Below are positions 8,871 through 20,698 of a DNA stretch of 64,000 bases, piece by piece; within the stretch, counting starts at the first letter, position 1, and every line of letters begins with the position of its first letter. The stretch is taken from the NCBI GenBank assembly GCA_011523505.1, contig WTGP01000026.1, forward strand, positions 62,001 to 126,000. Direction: 5' to 3'. The translations under genes were made by a program, and so were the position numbers. Below the pieces are notes generated by a model that was not told where the DNA came from, did no database searches, and saw nothing but the letters and a program-made list of their open reading frames with translations. The stretch comes from Gammaproteobacteria bacterium. GTDB taxonomy: Bacteria; Pseudomonadota; Gammaproteobacteria; Steroidobacterales; Foliamicaceae.

Positions 8871-11800
8871 TTACATGTTGCGGCGGTACTGGCCTCCGAC
8901 CTCGAATAGCGCATCGGTAATCTGCCCGAGGGAGCAGCACCGTACCGCCTCCATCAGGACTTCGAACACGTTCTCGCCCCCCATTACGGCCTGCCTGAGG
9001 CGGTCCAGCATGGCCGGCGCCTCGTCGGCGTGCGCCTCGTGAAACGCGGCCAGGCGGCGAATCTGGCCTTCCTTTTCCTCCTCGGTGGAGCGGGCCAGCG
9101 GGATGGTCGTGGCGGTCTTCTCCTCCGGGTCGTCCCGCAGATAGGTATTGACTCCCACGATCGGCAGGCTGCCGTCGTGCTTGCGCTGCTCGTATTCCAG
9201 CGATTCGTCCTGGATCCGGCCACGCTGGTAGCCGGTCTCCATGGCGCCCAGCACGCCGCCCCGTTCCGAGAGCCGTTCGAATTCCCTCAGCACCTGTTCC
9301 TCGACCAGGTCCGTGAGTTCCTCGATGATGAAGGAACCCTGGTTCGGGTTTTCGCTGCGCGCCAGGCCCCACTCGCGGTTGATGATGAGCTGTATCGCCA
9401 CCGCCCGCCGGACGCTTCCCTCGGTCGGCGTGGTGATGGCTTCGTCGTAGGCGTTGGTGTGCTGGCTGTTGCAGTTGTCGTAGGCGCCGATCAGGGCCTG
9501 CAGAGTCGTGCGGATGTCGTTGAATTCGATTTCCTGCGCATGCAGGGAGCGGCCCGAAGTCTGCACGTGGTATTTCAGCTTCTGGCTGCGCTCGTTGGCG
9601 CCGTAGCGGTCGCGCATGGCCACGGCCCAGATGCGCCGGGCGACCCGTCCGAGCACGGAATATTCGGGATCCATCCCGTTCGAGAAAAAGAACGAGAAAT
9701 TCGGCGCGAACTCGTCAATCTTCATGCCGCGCGCCAGGTAAGCCTCCACGTAGGTAAAGCCGTTAGCCAGGGTGAAGGCCAGTTGGCTGATGGGATTGGC
9801 GCCGGCCTCGGCGATGTGGTAGCCGGAGATGGAAACGGAATAGAAATGCCGGACCTGCTTGCTGATGAAGTACTGCTGGACGTCGCCCATCATCCGCAGG
9901 CTGAACTCGGTCGAGAAAATGCAGGTGTTCTGCCCCTGGTCCTCCTTGAGAATGTCGGCCTGCACCGTGCCGCGCACGCGTTTCAGCGCGTCGGCCCTTA
10001 TTTCCGCGGCTTCTTCCGGACCCGGGGGACGCCCGTTCGCGTCTGCAAACGCATCGAGCTGCTGGTCGATCGCGGTGTTCAGGAACATGGCGAGGATGGT
10101 GGGGGCCGGACCGTTGATGGTCATGGAGACGGAGGTCGACGGGCTGCATAGCTCGAAGCCCCGGTAGAGCACCTTCATGTCCTCCAGCGTGGCGATGGAA
10201 ACGCCGGAATTGCCGACCTTCCCGTAGATGTCCGGGCGGTGCCCGGGGTCGAACCCATAGAGCGTGACCGAATCGAAGGCCGTGGAAAGGCGTTTGGCCT
10301 CGGAGTGCCGCGACAGGTAGTGAAACCGCCGGTTCGTGCGCGCCGGATCGCCCTCGCCGGCGAACATTCGCAGGGGTTCCTCGCCGCTGCGCTTGAAGGG
10401 AAACACGCCGGCCGTGAAGGGAAAGCGCCCCGGCAGGTTTTCGCGCATCAGCCAGCGCAGCAGGTCGCCGTCGTCGCCGTAGCGGGGCAGGGCCACCTTG
10501 CGCATTTCGTTGCCTGACAGCGTCGTGTAGCTCAGCGAAGTGCGGATTTCGCCCCTGGAGGTGACCTGACGGTGCTCCTTGCCCGAATAGGCCGCGCGAA
10601 CGGCCGGCCATTCCTCCAGCAGCGCGCGGCATTCGTCGTCCAGCGCGGCTTCGCGCCGCCGGATGAGCGATCTCAGCCTGGATCCCGTTTTCCCGCCACT
10701 GTCGTCGCCGGCTTCCTCCAGCATGCGCATCGCATCGCCAAGCCTCTGCCGTTCTCTGGCGGTCTTGGCTTGACGCCCGACCCGTTCGTGGAACGCGCGG
10801 ACGGTCTCGGCGATCTCGGCCAGATAGCGGACGCGCGCTCCCGGAATGACGGCGTCGGAGCGGGACGGCGCCCTGGTCTCGACCTCGGGAAGCAGCGCCT
10901 CGCCCCAGCCGTCCAGCGATTCGCCGAGGCCCTTGTCCCGGAGCGCATCCAGAATGCCGTGGAACAGCGCCGTCACTCCGTCGTCGTTGACCCGCGACGC
11001 GATCGCCCCATATACAGGCATCGCCTCCGGTTCGGTCCCGAACGCCTCGCGGTTCCGGATCATCTGCTTTCGGACGTCCCGCAGGGCGTCGGCGGCGCCC
11101 TTGCGGTCGAATTTGTTGATCGCGACGACATCGGCGAAATCCAGCATGTCGATCTTCTCGAGTTGGGTCGCCGCGCCGAATTCCGGCGTCATGACGTAGA
11201 GGCTGGCGTCGGCATGGGACGTGATCGCGGCGTCGCCCTGGCCGATGCCGGAAGTCTCAACGATGATCAGGTCGAACTCCGCGAGTTGGGCGGCGCCGAG
11301 GATCTCGGGCAATGCTGCGGGGATTTCGCGGCCCGAGGCGCGGGTGCCCAGCGATCGCATGAAGATGTGGGGGTGGCCGATCGCGTTCATGCGTATGCGA
11401 TCGCCCAACAGGGCACCGCCGGTCCTGCGGCGGGTCGGGTCCACCGCGATGACCGCGATTCGCAGGCGATTCCCGAAGCAGAGACGGAAGCGCCGCACCA
11501 GTTCGTCGGTGAGCGAGGACTTGCCGGATCCGCCGGTGCCGGTGATGCCCAGGACGGGCGCGGCGCGGGCCGGTTTTGGCCAATCGACGTCACCCGTCAA
11601 ACCGCGCTCGATGCAGGTGATGGCGCGGCTCAGCGCGGCAAAGTCCCCGAGCCGAAGGCGTTCCGGCTCGACCCGCAGCATGTCTTCGGTCAATGCCTTG
11701 CGCGCTTCGCGGAACACGTCAAGCACCATCCCCTTCAGTCCCATCTTCTGGCCGTCGTCGGGCGTGTAGATGCGGGTTATTCCATATTCGTGCAGCTGCC

Positions 11801-12164
11801 GGACCTCTTCCGGGATGATGACGCCGCCGCCGCCGCCGAAGATGCGGATGTGGCCGGCGCCGCGCTCGCGGAGCATGTCCAGCGCGTAACTGAAATACTC
11901 GAGATGGCCACCCTGGTAGGAACTCAGGGCGATCGCGTGCGCGTCCTCGTGGATGGCGGCGGTGACGACTTCCTCCACGGAACGATTGTGGCCGAGGTGG
12001 ACGACTTCGGCGCCAGCGGCCTGGAGCAGGCGCCGTACGACGTTGATGGCGGCGTCATGGCCGTCGAAGAGGCTCGCGGCGGTTACGAATCGAAGCGGGA
12101 ACCGTTTCCTGGTTGAAGCTCGCTCTATGCCTTGTTTCTGGTCGGATTCTGCATGCGTGTCCAT
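8871..12164 (-). CDS. icmF: Fused isobutyryl-CoA-type mutase (B12 domain + MeaI-like GTPase chaperone + mutase), IcmF family
   Basis: N-terminal B12-binding domain, P-loop GITGTGGSGKSSLTDEL, C-terminal LSTAFDSVTLYGFDP...RPDIYGKVGNSGVSIATLEDMK...SVSMTINGPAP; an in-frame start at 12200 is also possible. Confidence 0.93.
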   Translation of the reverse strand: MDTHAESDQKQGIERASTRKRFPLRFVTAASLFDGHDAAINVVRRLLQAAGAEVVHLGHNRSVEEVVTAAIHEDAHAIALSSYQGGHLEYFSYALDMLRERGAGHIRIFGGGGGVIIPEEVRQLHEYGITRIYTPDDGQKMGLKGMVLDVFREARKALTEDMLRVEPERLRLGDFAALSRAITCIERGLTGDVDWPKPARAAPVLGITGTGGSGKSSLTDELVRRFRLCFGNRLRIAVIAVDPTRRRTGGALLGDRIRMNAIGHPHIFMRSLGTRASGREIPAALPEILGAAQLAEFDLIIVETSGIGQGDAAITSHADASLYVMTPEFGAATQLEKIDMLDFADVVAINKFDRKGAADALRDVRKQMIRNREAFGTEPEAMPVYGAIASRVNDDGVTALFHGILDALRDKGLGESLDGWGEALLPEVETRAPSRSDAVIPGARVRYLAEIAETVRAFHERVGRQAKTARERQRLGDAMRMLEEAGDDSGGKTGSRLRSLIRRREAALDDECRALLEEWPAVRAAYSGKEHRQVTSRGEIRTSLSYTTLSGNEMRKVALPRYGDDGDLLRWLMRENLPGRFPFTAGVFPFKRSGEEPLRMFAGEGDPARTNRRFHYLSRHSEAKRLSTAFDSVTLYGFDPGHRPDIYGKVGNSGVSIATLEDMKVLYRGFELCSPSTSVSMTINGPAPTILAMFLNTAIDQQLDAFADANGRPPGPEEAAEIRADALKRVRGTVQADILKEDQGQNTCIFSTEFSLRMMGDVQQYFISKQVRHFYSVSISGYHIAEAGANPISQLAFTLANGFTYVEAYLARGMKIDEFAPNFSFFFSNGMDPEYSVLGRVARRIWAVAMRDRYGANERSQKLKYHVQTSGRSLHAQEIEFNDIRTTLQALIGAYDNCNSQHTNAYDEAITTPTEGSVRRAVAIQLIINREWGLARSENPNQGSFIIEELTDLVEEQVLREFERLSERGGVLGAMETGYQRGRIQDESLEYEQRKHDGSLPIVGVNTYLRDDPEEKTATTIPLARSTEEEKEGQIRRLAAFHEAHADEAPAMLDRLRQAVMGGENVFEVLMEAVRCCSLGQITDALFEVGGQYRRNM

Positions 12165-12223
12165 TTTCCTGCCTTCATATACCCTCCTCAGCGTCCTCAC
12201 ATCACACGCCTATCCTAGCAGGG

Positions 12224-12775
12224 TTACATGAGGCCGGCTTCGAGCTGGGCGGCCTCGGACATCATGCTCTGGTTCCACGGCGGGTCGAAGACGAGTTCGA
12301 CGGCCACGTCCCTGATCGTGGGGATCAGGGCGATCTTCTCGCGCACGTCCTCCACCAGGATTTCGCCCATGCCGCAGCCGGGGGCGGTCAGCGTCATCTC
12401 CACGGCCACGTTCCGGCTGCCGTCGTCGCGCCGTCTGACCTCGCAGGTATAGACCAGGCCGAGGTCAACGATATTGACCGGGATTTCCGGGTCGTAGCAG
12501 GTCTTCATCTGTTCCCACACCAGCGCTTCTACGTCGGAATCGCCGGCGTTGGCCGGCAGTTTCGGCGGCTCTACGGGCTTCTTGCCGAGCGCGTCGGCGT
12601 CGACGCCCGCGATGCGGTACAGCCAGCCGTCCACATATACGGTGAAGCTGCCGCCCAGCGACTGGGTGATGAACACGAGCTGTCCGGCGTGAAGTTGCGC
12701 CTCCTCGCCGGCGGGAATGATGACCGCCTTGCAGTCGCGGGTCAGGGTGACGGGTTCGCTCTGGTCGCCGAACAT
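12224..12775 (-). CDS. sufT: SufT, DUF59/MIP18-type Fe-S maturation protein
   Basis: YDPEIPVNIVDLGLVYTCEV and TAPGCGMGEILVEDV motifs; position in suf operon. Confidence 0.9.
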   Translation of the reverse strand: MFGDQSEPVTLTRDCKAVIIPAGEEAQLHAGQLVFITQSLGGSFTVYVDGWLYRIAGVDADALGKKPVEPPKLPANAGDSDVEALVWEQMKTCYDPEIPVNIVDLGLVYTCEVRRRDDGSRNVAVEMTLTAPGCGMGEILVEDVREKIALIPTIRDVAVELVFDPPWNQSMMSEAAQLEAGLM

Positions 12776-12780
12776 AACGC

Positions 12781-13257
12781 TTACTCGGTGCTCACGGTGT
12801 TCGGATCGCCTTCGAGCGCCGCTGTAAAGGTCTTCCAGGGCAGGGTGACGCAGCGGATCCGCGAAGGGTAGGCGCGAACGCTGCCCAGGGCAACGATTTC
12901 GCCCAGATCGCCCAGTCCGTTCTCGGCCCCGGGCTTGAACGCTTTCAGGACCTGCTCCGCCTGCTGTCTGGCCTGATCCGCGGTCTCGCCATCAATAAGT
13001 TCGGTCATCATCGATGCCGAGGCCAGACAGATGGCGCAGCCCGCCGCCTCGAAGCTGATCTCGGCGATGACCCCCGGGAGCGAGGGCATCCCGTCCTCCT
13101 TTCCGGGTGTGCGCAGATACACGGTGACCTTGTCGCCGCACAGGGGGTTGAATCCTTCGGCCACCCGGTCGGGCTCGTCCATGGCGTGGAAATTTCGTGG
13201 CGAACGACAGTGTTCCAGCACCGTGCGCTGATAGAGGTTTTGCAGTTCGCTGCTCAT
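12781..13257 (-). CDS. sufU: SufU/NifU-like Fe-S scaffold or sulfur relay protein
   Basis: HCRSPRNFHAM, NPLCGDKVTVYL, GCAICLASASMMTELI motifs; overlaps sufS end. Confidence 0.92.
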   Translation of the reverse strand: MSSELQNLYQRTVLEHCRSPRNFHAMDEPDRVAEGFNPLCGDKVTVYLRTPGKEDGMPSLPGVIAEISFEAAGCAICLASASMMTELIDGETADQARQQAEQVLKAFKPGAENGLGDLGEIVALGSVRAYPSRIRCVTLPWKTFTAALEGDPNTVSTE

Positions 13258-14516
13258 CAGGCCTGGCCCAGCAGCTTGCGCGCGGTCCCGATTCCGGCAA
13301 CAAGACGGTCAACCTCTTCATGGGTGTTGTAGAAGGCGAAAGAGGCACGGGAGGTGCCGGGCACGCCGAAGCGGTCCATCAGCGGCATGGCGCAATGATG
13401 GCCGGCGCGAATGGCGACGCCTTCGTGATCCAGCACGGTGCCGAGGTCATGCGGATGAATGCCGTCGATCACGAACGACACGACCGCGGATTTCGGCGAG
13501 GCCGTGCCGATGATCTTCAGCCCGGGTTCGTCCTGCAAGCGCTCCGTCGCGTACTCCAGCAGGCCGTGCTCCAGCGCCGCGAGACGTTCGAGCCCGTGTC
13601 CGGCGAGGTAGTCCATGGCGGCGCCAAGGCCGACGGCCCCGGAAATATTGGGCGTGCCGGCCTCGAACTTGTGCGGCGGATCGTTGTAGGTGGTGCCGTC
13701 GAAGCGAACTTCGAGGATCATTTCGCCGCCGCCCAGAAACGGCGGCAGATCGTCCAGCCAGGGCTTGCGCGCGTAGAGCGCGCCTATGCCGGTGGGGGCG
13801 TACATCTTGTGGCCCGACAACGCGTAGAAATCGCAGCCCAGCTCCTGCACGTCGAGCGGGATATGCCCGGCGGCCTGGGCGCCGTCGATCAGGATCGGCG
13901 CGCCCGCGCGCCGCGCCAGTTCGCAAATCTCCGCGACCGGGTTGATTACGCCCAGGGCGTTGGACACATGGGTTACCGCCACGAGTCGTGTGTTGCCGCC
14001 GATCAGCCCGGACAGAGCGGCCATGTCGAGCGCGCCCGAGTCCAGGACCGGCGCCACCCGGATTTTCGCGCCGGTGCGTTCGCAGAGCTGCTGCCACGGC
14101 ACGATGTTGGAATGGTGCTCCATGCCCGTGAGCACGATTTCCGAGTCCGCATCCATGCGGCCGTCCATGCAGCGCGCCACCAGGTTGATGGACTCGGTGG
14201 CCCCGCGGGTAAAGACGATCTCGTCGGCGGATAAGGCGTTCAACCAGCCGCGGGTGCGCTCACGCGCTCCCTCGAAGGCCGCGGTCGCTCGGTCGGAACG
14301 GGCATGCACGCCCCGGTGCACGTTGGCGTGCATCTCGACTTCGTAGGTGGTCAGGGCGTCCATGACCGCGCGCGGCCGCTGGGTGGAAGCCGCGTTGTCC
14401 AGGTAGGCGAGGGGCTTGCCGTGCACGGTCGTGGCCAGGCCGGGGAAGTCCGCACGCAGGGTTTGCGCCGACAGCGGTCCGTGGACTGCGGCGAGGCGGG
14501 CGGTGGCGCTGCTCAT
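13257..14516 (-). CDS. sufS: Cysteine desulfurase SufS
   Basis: YLDNAASTQRP, FTRGATESINLVA, ALSGHKMYAPTGIGALY, RAGHHCAMPLM; start at MSSATARLAAVHG rather than the longer ORF start. Confidence 0.94.
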   Translation of the reverse strand: MSSATARLAAVHGPLSAQTLRADFPGLATTVHGKPLAYLDNAASTQRPRAVMDALTTYEVEMHANVHRGVHARSDRATAAFEGARERTRGWLNALSADEIVFTRGATESINLVARCMDGRMDADSEIVLTGMEHHSNIVPWQQLCERTGAKIRVAPVLDSGALDMAALSGLIGGNTRLVAVTHVSNALGVINPVAEICELARRAGAPILIDGAQAAGHIPLDVQELGCDFYALSGHKMYAPTGIGALYARKPWLDDLPPFLGGGEMILEVRFDGTTYNDPPHKFEAGTPNISGAVGLGAAMDYLAGHGLERLAALEHGLLEYATERLQDEPGLKIIGTASPKSAVVSFVIDGIHPHDLGTVLDHEGVAIRAGHHCAMPLMDRFGVPGTSRASFAFYNTHEEVDRLVAGIGTARKLLGQA

Positions 14517-14521
14517 GGCGT

Positions 14522-15385
14522 TCAGGCCGCCAGCCTTTGCGGCGCAAGATCCCGAAGCGCGCGGCTGAGCATTCCGCCGGCCATTTCCTGCGCCCGGGGC
14601 ATTTCGATGTCGTTGCTGATCGAGGAGGCGAACGCCCGCACCAGCAAGGCCCGGGCCTGATCCGGCGGCAATCCGCGGGTCCTCAGGTAGAACAGCGCCG
14701 CCTCGTCCAGCGCGCCGGTGGCGGCGCCATGGGCGCACTGCACTTCGTCGGCGTAGACCTCCAGTTCCGGGCGAGTCTCCATGCGGGCGGATTCGTCGAG
14801 CAGGAGATTGTCGTTCCGCAGCCGGGCGTCGGCGCCCTGGCCGTCCGGGGAAATCAATATCCTTCCCGCGAAGCCCCCTTTGCTCTCCGCGCCCAGAACG
14901 CAGCGGCACAGGCTTTCGCTCTGGGCGTGACGGGCATGGTGGGCGATTTCCAGGTCCAACTCTGCGCGCCGTCCGGTATCCGCCATCATGAGATGGCCGT
15001 GCCGGAAGCGGGAACGGGCGCCCATCAGGCCGGCGCGCAGCGATTCGCGATCGAGGCTTGCGCCGGAACCCACGCGGACAAATTCGAGCCGCGCCTCCCG
15101 TGCAAGGCGAACCTGCCGGTTGATCTCGATCCGGCCTTCCCCTGAATCGTCCACGACGGCAACGTGGCGCATTCGGGCGCCGCGACCCAGTTCAACGTCA
15201 ACCTCAAGGTGCGCGGCGAAGCCGCCGCGGCCCTCGTGAAGCTCCTCGAGGTCCAGCGCGCTTCCCGGTTCGAGCACGATCCGCAGGGCATACGGTGACG
15301 GAGCGTCGGCGCGGTGGTTCAGGCGCAGGGTCTCGGCGCGCCGCTCCCCGGCCTTCACGACGATATCCATCGCCTTGCCGCTCAC
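14522..15385 (-). CDS. sufD: SufD, FeS assembly protein
   Basis: C-terminal AHGAATGALDEAALFYLRTRGLPPDQARALLVRAFA; between sufS and sufC. Confidence 0.92.
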   Translation of the reverse strand: MSGKAMDIVVKAGERRAETLRLNHRADAPSPYALRIVLEPGSALDLEELHEGRGGFAAHLEVDVELGRGARMRHVAVVDDSGEGRIEINRQVRLAREARLEFVRVGSGASLDRESLRAGLMGARSRFRHGHLMMADTGRRAELDLEIAHHARHAQSESLCRCVLGAESKGGFAGRILISPDGQGADARLRNDNLLLDESARMETRPELEVYADEVQCAHGAATGALDEAALFYLRTRGLPPDQARALLVRAFASSISNDIEMPRAQEMAGGMLSRALRDLAPQRLAA

Positions 15386-16139
15386 GCCGCCTCCCTGAGG
15401 AACGGTTCGTACCCCGAAGCCTCGAGTTCGCTGACCAGTTCGGCGCCTCCGGACCGGGCGATGCGTCCACCGGCCAGCACGTGCACCCTGTCGGGCGAAA
15501 CCAGGTTCAGGATCCGCTCGTAGTGCGTGATCAGCACGAACGCCCGCTGGCCGTCGCGCAGTGCGCGGATCCCCGAGGCGACAACCTTCAGCGCATCGAT
15601 GTCCAGCCCGGAATCGGTCTCGTCCAGTACCGCCAGGCGCGGCTTGAGCACGGCGAGCTGCAGAATTTCGTTGCGCTTCTTCTCCCCTCCGGAGAAGCCT
15701 TCGTTCACGCCGCGCTTGAGCAGCTCGGGCTTGAGTTTCAGCCGCGCCGCCTCCGCGCGGGCCTGCTTCAGGAAAGCCGCGGCGTTGATTTCTTCCCTGC
15801 CCGCCGCCTTGCGCTGCGCGTTCACGGCGGAGCGCAGCAGGTACATATTGCTCACGCCCGGTATTTCCACCGGGTACTGGAAGCCGAGGAAAAGTCCCTT
15901 GCAGGCGCGCTCTTCGGGGCTCATTTCCAGCAGGTCCTCGCCTTCCAGCAGCACGCTGCCGCTGGTGACCCCGTAGCCGTCGCGCCCCGCCAGCGTCTGC
16001 GCCAGCGTGCTCTTGCCGGCGCCGTTCGGCCCCATGATGGCATGCACTTCCCCGGCCCGGACCTCAAGCGACAGGCCGCTCAGTATTTCCTTGCCGTCGA
16101 CGCTGACCCTCAGGTCGCGGATGTCCAGCAGCGGCGCGC

Positions 16140-16143
<4 letters not shown>
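15382..16143 (-). CDS. sufC: SufC, FeS assembly ATPase
   Basis: [46 protein letters not shown]. Confidence 0.96.
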
Positions 16144-17593
<1,450 letters not shown>

Positions 17594-17597
<4 letters not shown>

Positions 17598-18052
17598 CGT
17601 CCCATCCTCGCGTTCAGGTCGGCCGACAGCGTGCGGGTCCTGAAGCCGGGAGCGGACCGCCGCAGGTCGCTCAGCGTGACCTCGGTGAGCGCGCCGCGGA
17701 TCGCGCGGTTGATCTGCCGCCAGGCGCCGCCCACGGTACAGAACGATTCCAGTTCGCACTGGCTTTCCGCGTGGCTGCATTCGGTGAGCGCCATCGGTCC
17801 TTCCAGGGCTTCGAGTATCTCCACCGCGTTGATGTCGCGGGCCGCTCGCGCCAAGCGGTATCCGCCCAATGCGCCGCGCTCGGAGCGCACCAGCCCTCGT
17901 CCCGCAAGCTGCTTCAGCAACTTCTGCGCGGTCGGCAGCCTCAGCCGCGTGGCGGCGGCGATTTTCTTGGCCGAAAGCGATCGGCCCTCGGACTGCGCCA
18001 GGCAGCCGAGGATCATGGTCCCGTAGTCCGTAAGCCTGCTGACTCTGAGCAT
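17594..18052 (-). CDS. sufR: Rrf2-family SUF system regulator
   Basis: Rrf2 wHTH ([10 protein letters not shown]...[40 protein letters not shown]) and three-Cys cluster [14 protein letters not shown]. Confidence 0.9.
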
Positions 18053-18076
18053 CTGTGCACGCTCCTGATGGAAACA

Positions 18077-18091
18077 GGACTATTTTAGTCC
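18077..18091 (-). promoter_or_regulatory. Perfect palindrome ggactattttagtcc upstream of sufR; probable Rrf2-family operator overlapping the suf promoter
   Basis: GACTATTTTAGTC inside it fits the published IscR type-1 core GACTRWWWYAGTC; TAAAAT -10-like hexamer on the minus strand lies in the palindrome; 24 bp from the sufR start. Confidence 0.75.
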
Positions 18092-18180
18092 AAAATAAAC
18101 CGAAACCGATACATCGCCGGAAGCATGGGCTTATCGGCTGCCGGGTGGGCCGGCACGTCGGTGGATCGGGTAGAACTTGC

Positions 18181-19641
18181 CTAATTCAAAAGTCGGGTTG
18201 ATTTCGAGCGGATCTCAAAACCACCGTTGAGCGCGGGTTCTACGGAGTAGTGCGCAACGACGGTATCGTTTTCGAGCACGTAAAGCTGTGCCCTTTCCGT
18301 AGCTACGTATAGCGCGTCCTTGTGTTGCAGGATATCGGTGATGACTTCACTGATCGGGTAGATGCGCACATCGCCGGTTTCCATTTCGTATCGAAGCAAG
18401 CCACCGCTATAGTCTGCTCCTTCCGGGTGGCCGGTAAGCCCTATCCAGACCCGGTCGTTCTCGATCAGGATCGCCGACGTGGACCAATCCGCGATTTCCG
18501 GCAGCCTTATGAGTTGGTAGCTGCGACGCTCAATATCGAAGTAACCGAGCGATCCCACTCCGGTCAAACCTTCGCCATCGTAGAAGCTCTTGCCGAACCA
18601 CAGGCGATTTCGGTGGACTGCGAATGCCTCGATCGATTCCAGGATCGTGAAACTGTCGATGTTTCTGGCGTAAGCTGGCTGTGTTTCTGCAAAACGGGAT
18701 CGGTACAGTCCCAGATCTTGCGGTGTGGACTGAGATAGCGGGAACGCTCGATAGGATTCCCCGTCCTGAACGACGATACCGGACAAACGTTCGTAGTGAC
18801 CGCGAGCGTTGTAGTTGTCCAGTGGAAAATCAAATGTCCAAAGCGGAGGTGACGAGGCCGCCTGCACGAAACAACTCGGGTCGGTCTTTGGCGTTATCGA
18901 CGAATCCAGCAGACTCCCTGCGCGGATCGGATTCAGTCTCAAGGTCCGGCATTCAGCTATTGGGCCTGGAATGGTCGCGATAGCCGTCTTGCGCTCGTGT
19001 CCGAAAACCAGTTCCGGCCCTCCCGGAGAGAAACGCGCCACAATGGCCTCTATCCAATCGCGACTGTTCCATAGTCGTTTTGTTGCAAAGTAAACCGCAT
19101 TACCGATTTGCAGCAAGGCACTTTCGCCCAACGGCTCGAATTTCACCTGACCCAATGCTCTCCTGGCATCGGCATCAAAAAACTGCTTGATTGACGTGCA
19201 GTAAATTCCATACATGTCGTCGCAATTCGTTAGAACAACGGAATCTGCATGAATTGCCTCCACCCTGGTAAAGCTAATGTCCCCCTGCTGACGAAGCACG
19301 ATCGGAGGGAAGGCCACCTTCTCCCATCGTGAACCTGGCTCGTCTTTGTCCATGATCGAAAGCACGATCAAATCGTCGTCTCGGTGCAGTTCTGTGGGCC
19401 ACCATTCGGGACGCGGCTCTTTTCGGTGGATCTCGATCGCAATTGCCCGTCCACCGTCCTCCGAAACGGCGGCAAGCTGTTCTACGGTACGCGTATCCGG
19501 GGATTCTTCCGTTTCGGGACGTTGGACTTCAGGCGCCGAAGCCTCCACGGCAGGCAACAAGCCGATCAGGAACGCCAGGACTCCCGTATAAAACGCACGT
19601 ACCGCAGATTTGGTCAAAAATACTGCTGTGCTTCCAAACAT
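18181..19641 (-). CDS. Hypothetical exported protein, probably beta-propeller-like
   Basis: N-terminal hydrophobic segment (start [29 protein letters not shown]); repeated short beta-rich units; a longer ORF to 19800 is open. Confidence 0.55.
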   Translation of the reverse strand: MFGSTAVFLTKSAVRAFYTGVLAFLIGLLPAVEASAPEVQRPETEESPDTRTVEQLAAVSEDGGRAIAIEIHRKEPRPEWWPTELHRDDDLIVLSIMDKDEPGSRWEKVAFPPIVLRQQGDISFTRVEAIHADSVVLTNCDDMYGIYCTSIKQFFDADARRALGQVKFEPLGESALLQIGNAVYFATKRLWNSRDWIEAIVARFSPGGPELVFGHERKTAIATIPGPIAECRTLRLNPIRAGSLLDSSITPKTDPSCFVQAASSPPLWTFDFPLDNYNARGHYERLSGIVVQDGESYRAFPLSQSTPQDLGLYRSRFAETQPAYARNIDSFTILESIEAFAVHRNRLWFGKSFYDGEGLTGVGSLGYFDIERRSYQLIRLPEIADWSTSAILIENDRVWIGLTGHPEGADYSGGLLRYEMETGDVRIYPISEVITDILQHKDALYVATERAQLYVLENDTVVAHYSVEPALNGGFEIRSKSTRLLN

Positions 19642-19858
19642 GCCAAGAGTATAGGCACAACGAATGCAGCCGTGCTTATGGGAGAGAAAGCACAAGCCGC
19701 AGTCCTTCATCAACTCTGCGAAGGACGCTTTGCGCAACACGACCCGCGCGTTTCTGCAGAAACTTGCGGTCCAGCGTGACGATTTGCGAGAGGTTGACAA
19801 CGGACCTTTATGTAATAATTGGGGCCATAAGTACCTTTATGAAGAGGAAAAGGTATTA

Positions 19859-20698
19859 ATGGACCTATTGAACGATCTGATCAAGGACTCTTTTGGGGCC
19901 GCCGCGGCCCGCGAGTTGTGCCGCAGTAGCGGGCTTTTTGAACCGGGCCGGCTGTACAGGCGTATCGAAATCAGCGAGACGCTGCGCAAGGAATTTGTCC
20001 GGCATGGCGGGGATTCCGGCACCACGAACGCGGCCGTGGCTACCGTGCTGAAGAAGTGGCTCCTGACGCGCGCCAGCCCCTTTCGCAGAGAAATGCGGGG
20101 GCGCTATCGGTTCCTGGGTCTTCAGAGAGAGAACAGGGAGTACCCGGGTGCGGGCGTTGGGGGGTCCCCTGTGCGCGATGCTCCCATGGATTACGTGCCG
20201 ACTCCCGAACGTGAAATCGGCGCAGGCCCCTGTGAAGTGTACGCCTGGTGCATGCCCGGGTATGGGGCTACCCGAGACGGCCGCTGGCCGATAAGAATCG
20301 GCAGGGCCGGAACCGAAGGATTCAAGGGCCAGTTGCGCGACTTTCACGAAAACCTTCCGGAACGGCCCCGCTACCTGCTGAGGCTGGGTTGCGCCGACGA
20401 TGCCGAAGCCCGCAGGCGGGAGTCGCTGCTGCATGCCTGGTTCACGGAACGTGGGCAGCAGCGTGAGGAGGCGTCGGGAGATGCATGGTTCCTGACCAAT
20501 CCCGGCCAGATCGACGAAGCGATACAACAACTGATGGAGGGGGAGATGCATGGCCGCGGCATAACTCTTGAGGAAATGGACAAGCTATTTGCGGAAGCGA
20601 CCAAGGACGTTCCGGACGAGGAATGGGCAAACCTGCCCGACGACCTGATCGACCGGCTTGACGAGTATCTGTACGGCGTGGACCGCTACCGCCAATGA
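19859..20698 (+). CDS. GIY-YIG/T5orf172-like domain protein with antitoxin-like C-terminal tail
   Basis: 279 aa from ATG 19859 with purine-rich RBS; CEVYAWCMPGYG...WPIRIGRAG...LRDFHENL...ESLLHAWFTERG...DAWFLTN; ATGA overlap with PIN gene. Confidence 0.65.
   Translation: MDLLNDLIKDSFGAAAARELCRSSGLFEPGRLYRRIEISETLRKEFVRHGGDSGTTNAAVATVLKKWLLTRASPFRREMRGRYRFLGLQRENREYPGAGVGGSPVRDAPMDYVPTPEREIGAGPCEVYAWCMPGYGATRDGRWPIRIGRAGTEGFKGQLRDFHENLPERPRYLLRLGCADDAEARRRESLLHAWFTERGQQREEASGDAWFLTNPGQIDEAIQQLMEGEMHGRGITLEEMDKLFAEATKDVPDEEWANLPDDLIDRLDEYLYGVDRYRQ

Noticed and set aside
10572-12116. 514-aa plus-strand ORF
   Set aside because: Antisense shadow of icmF
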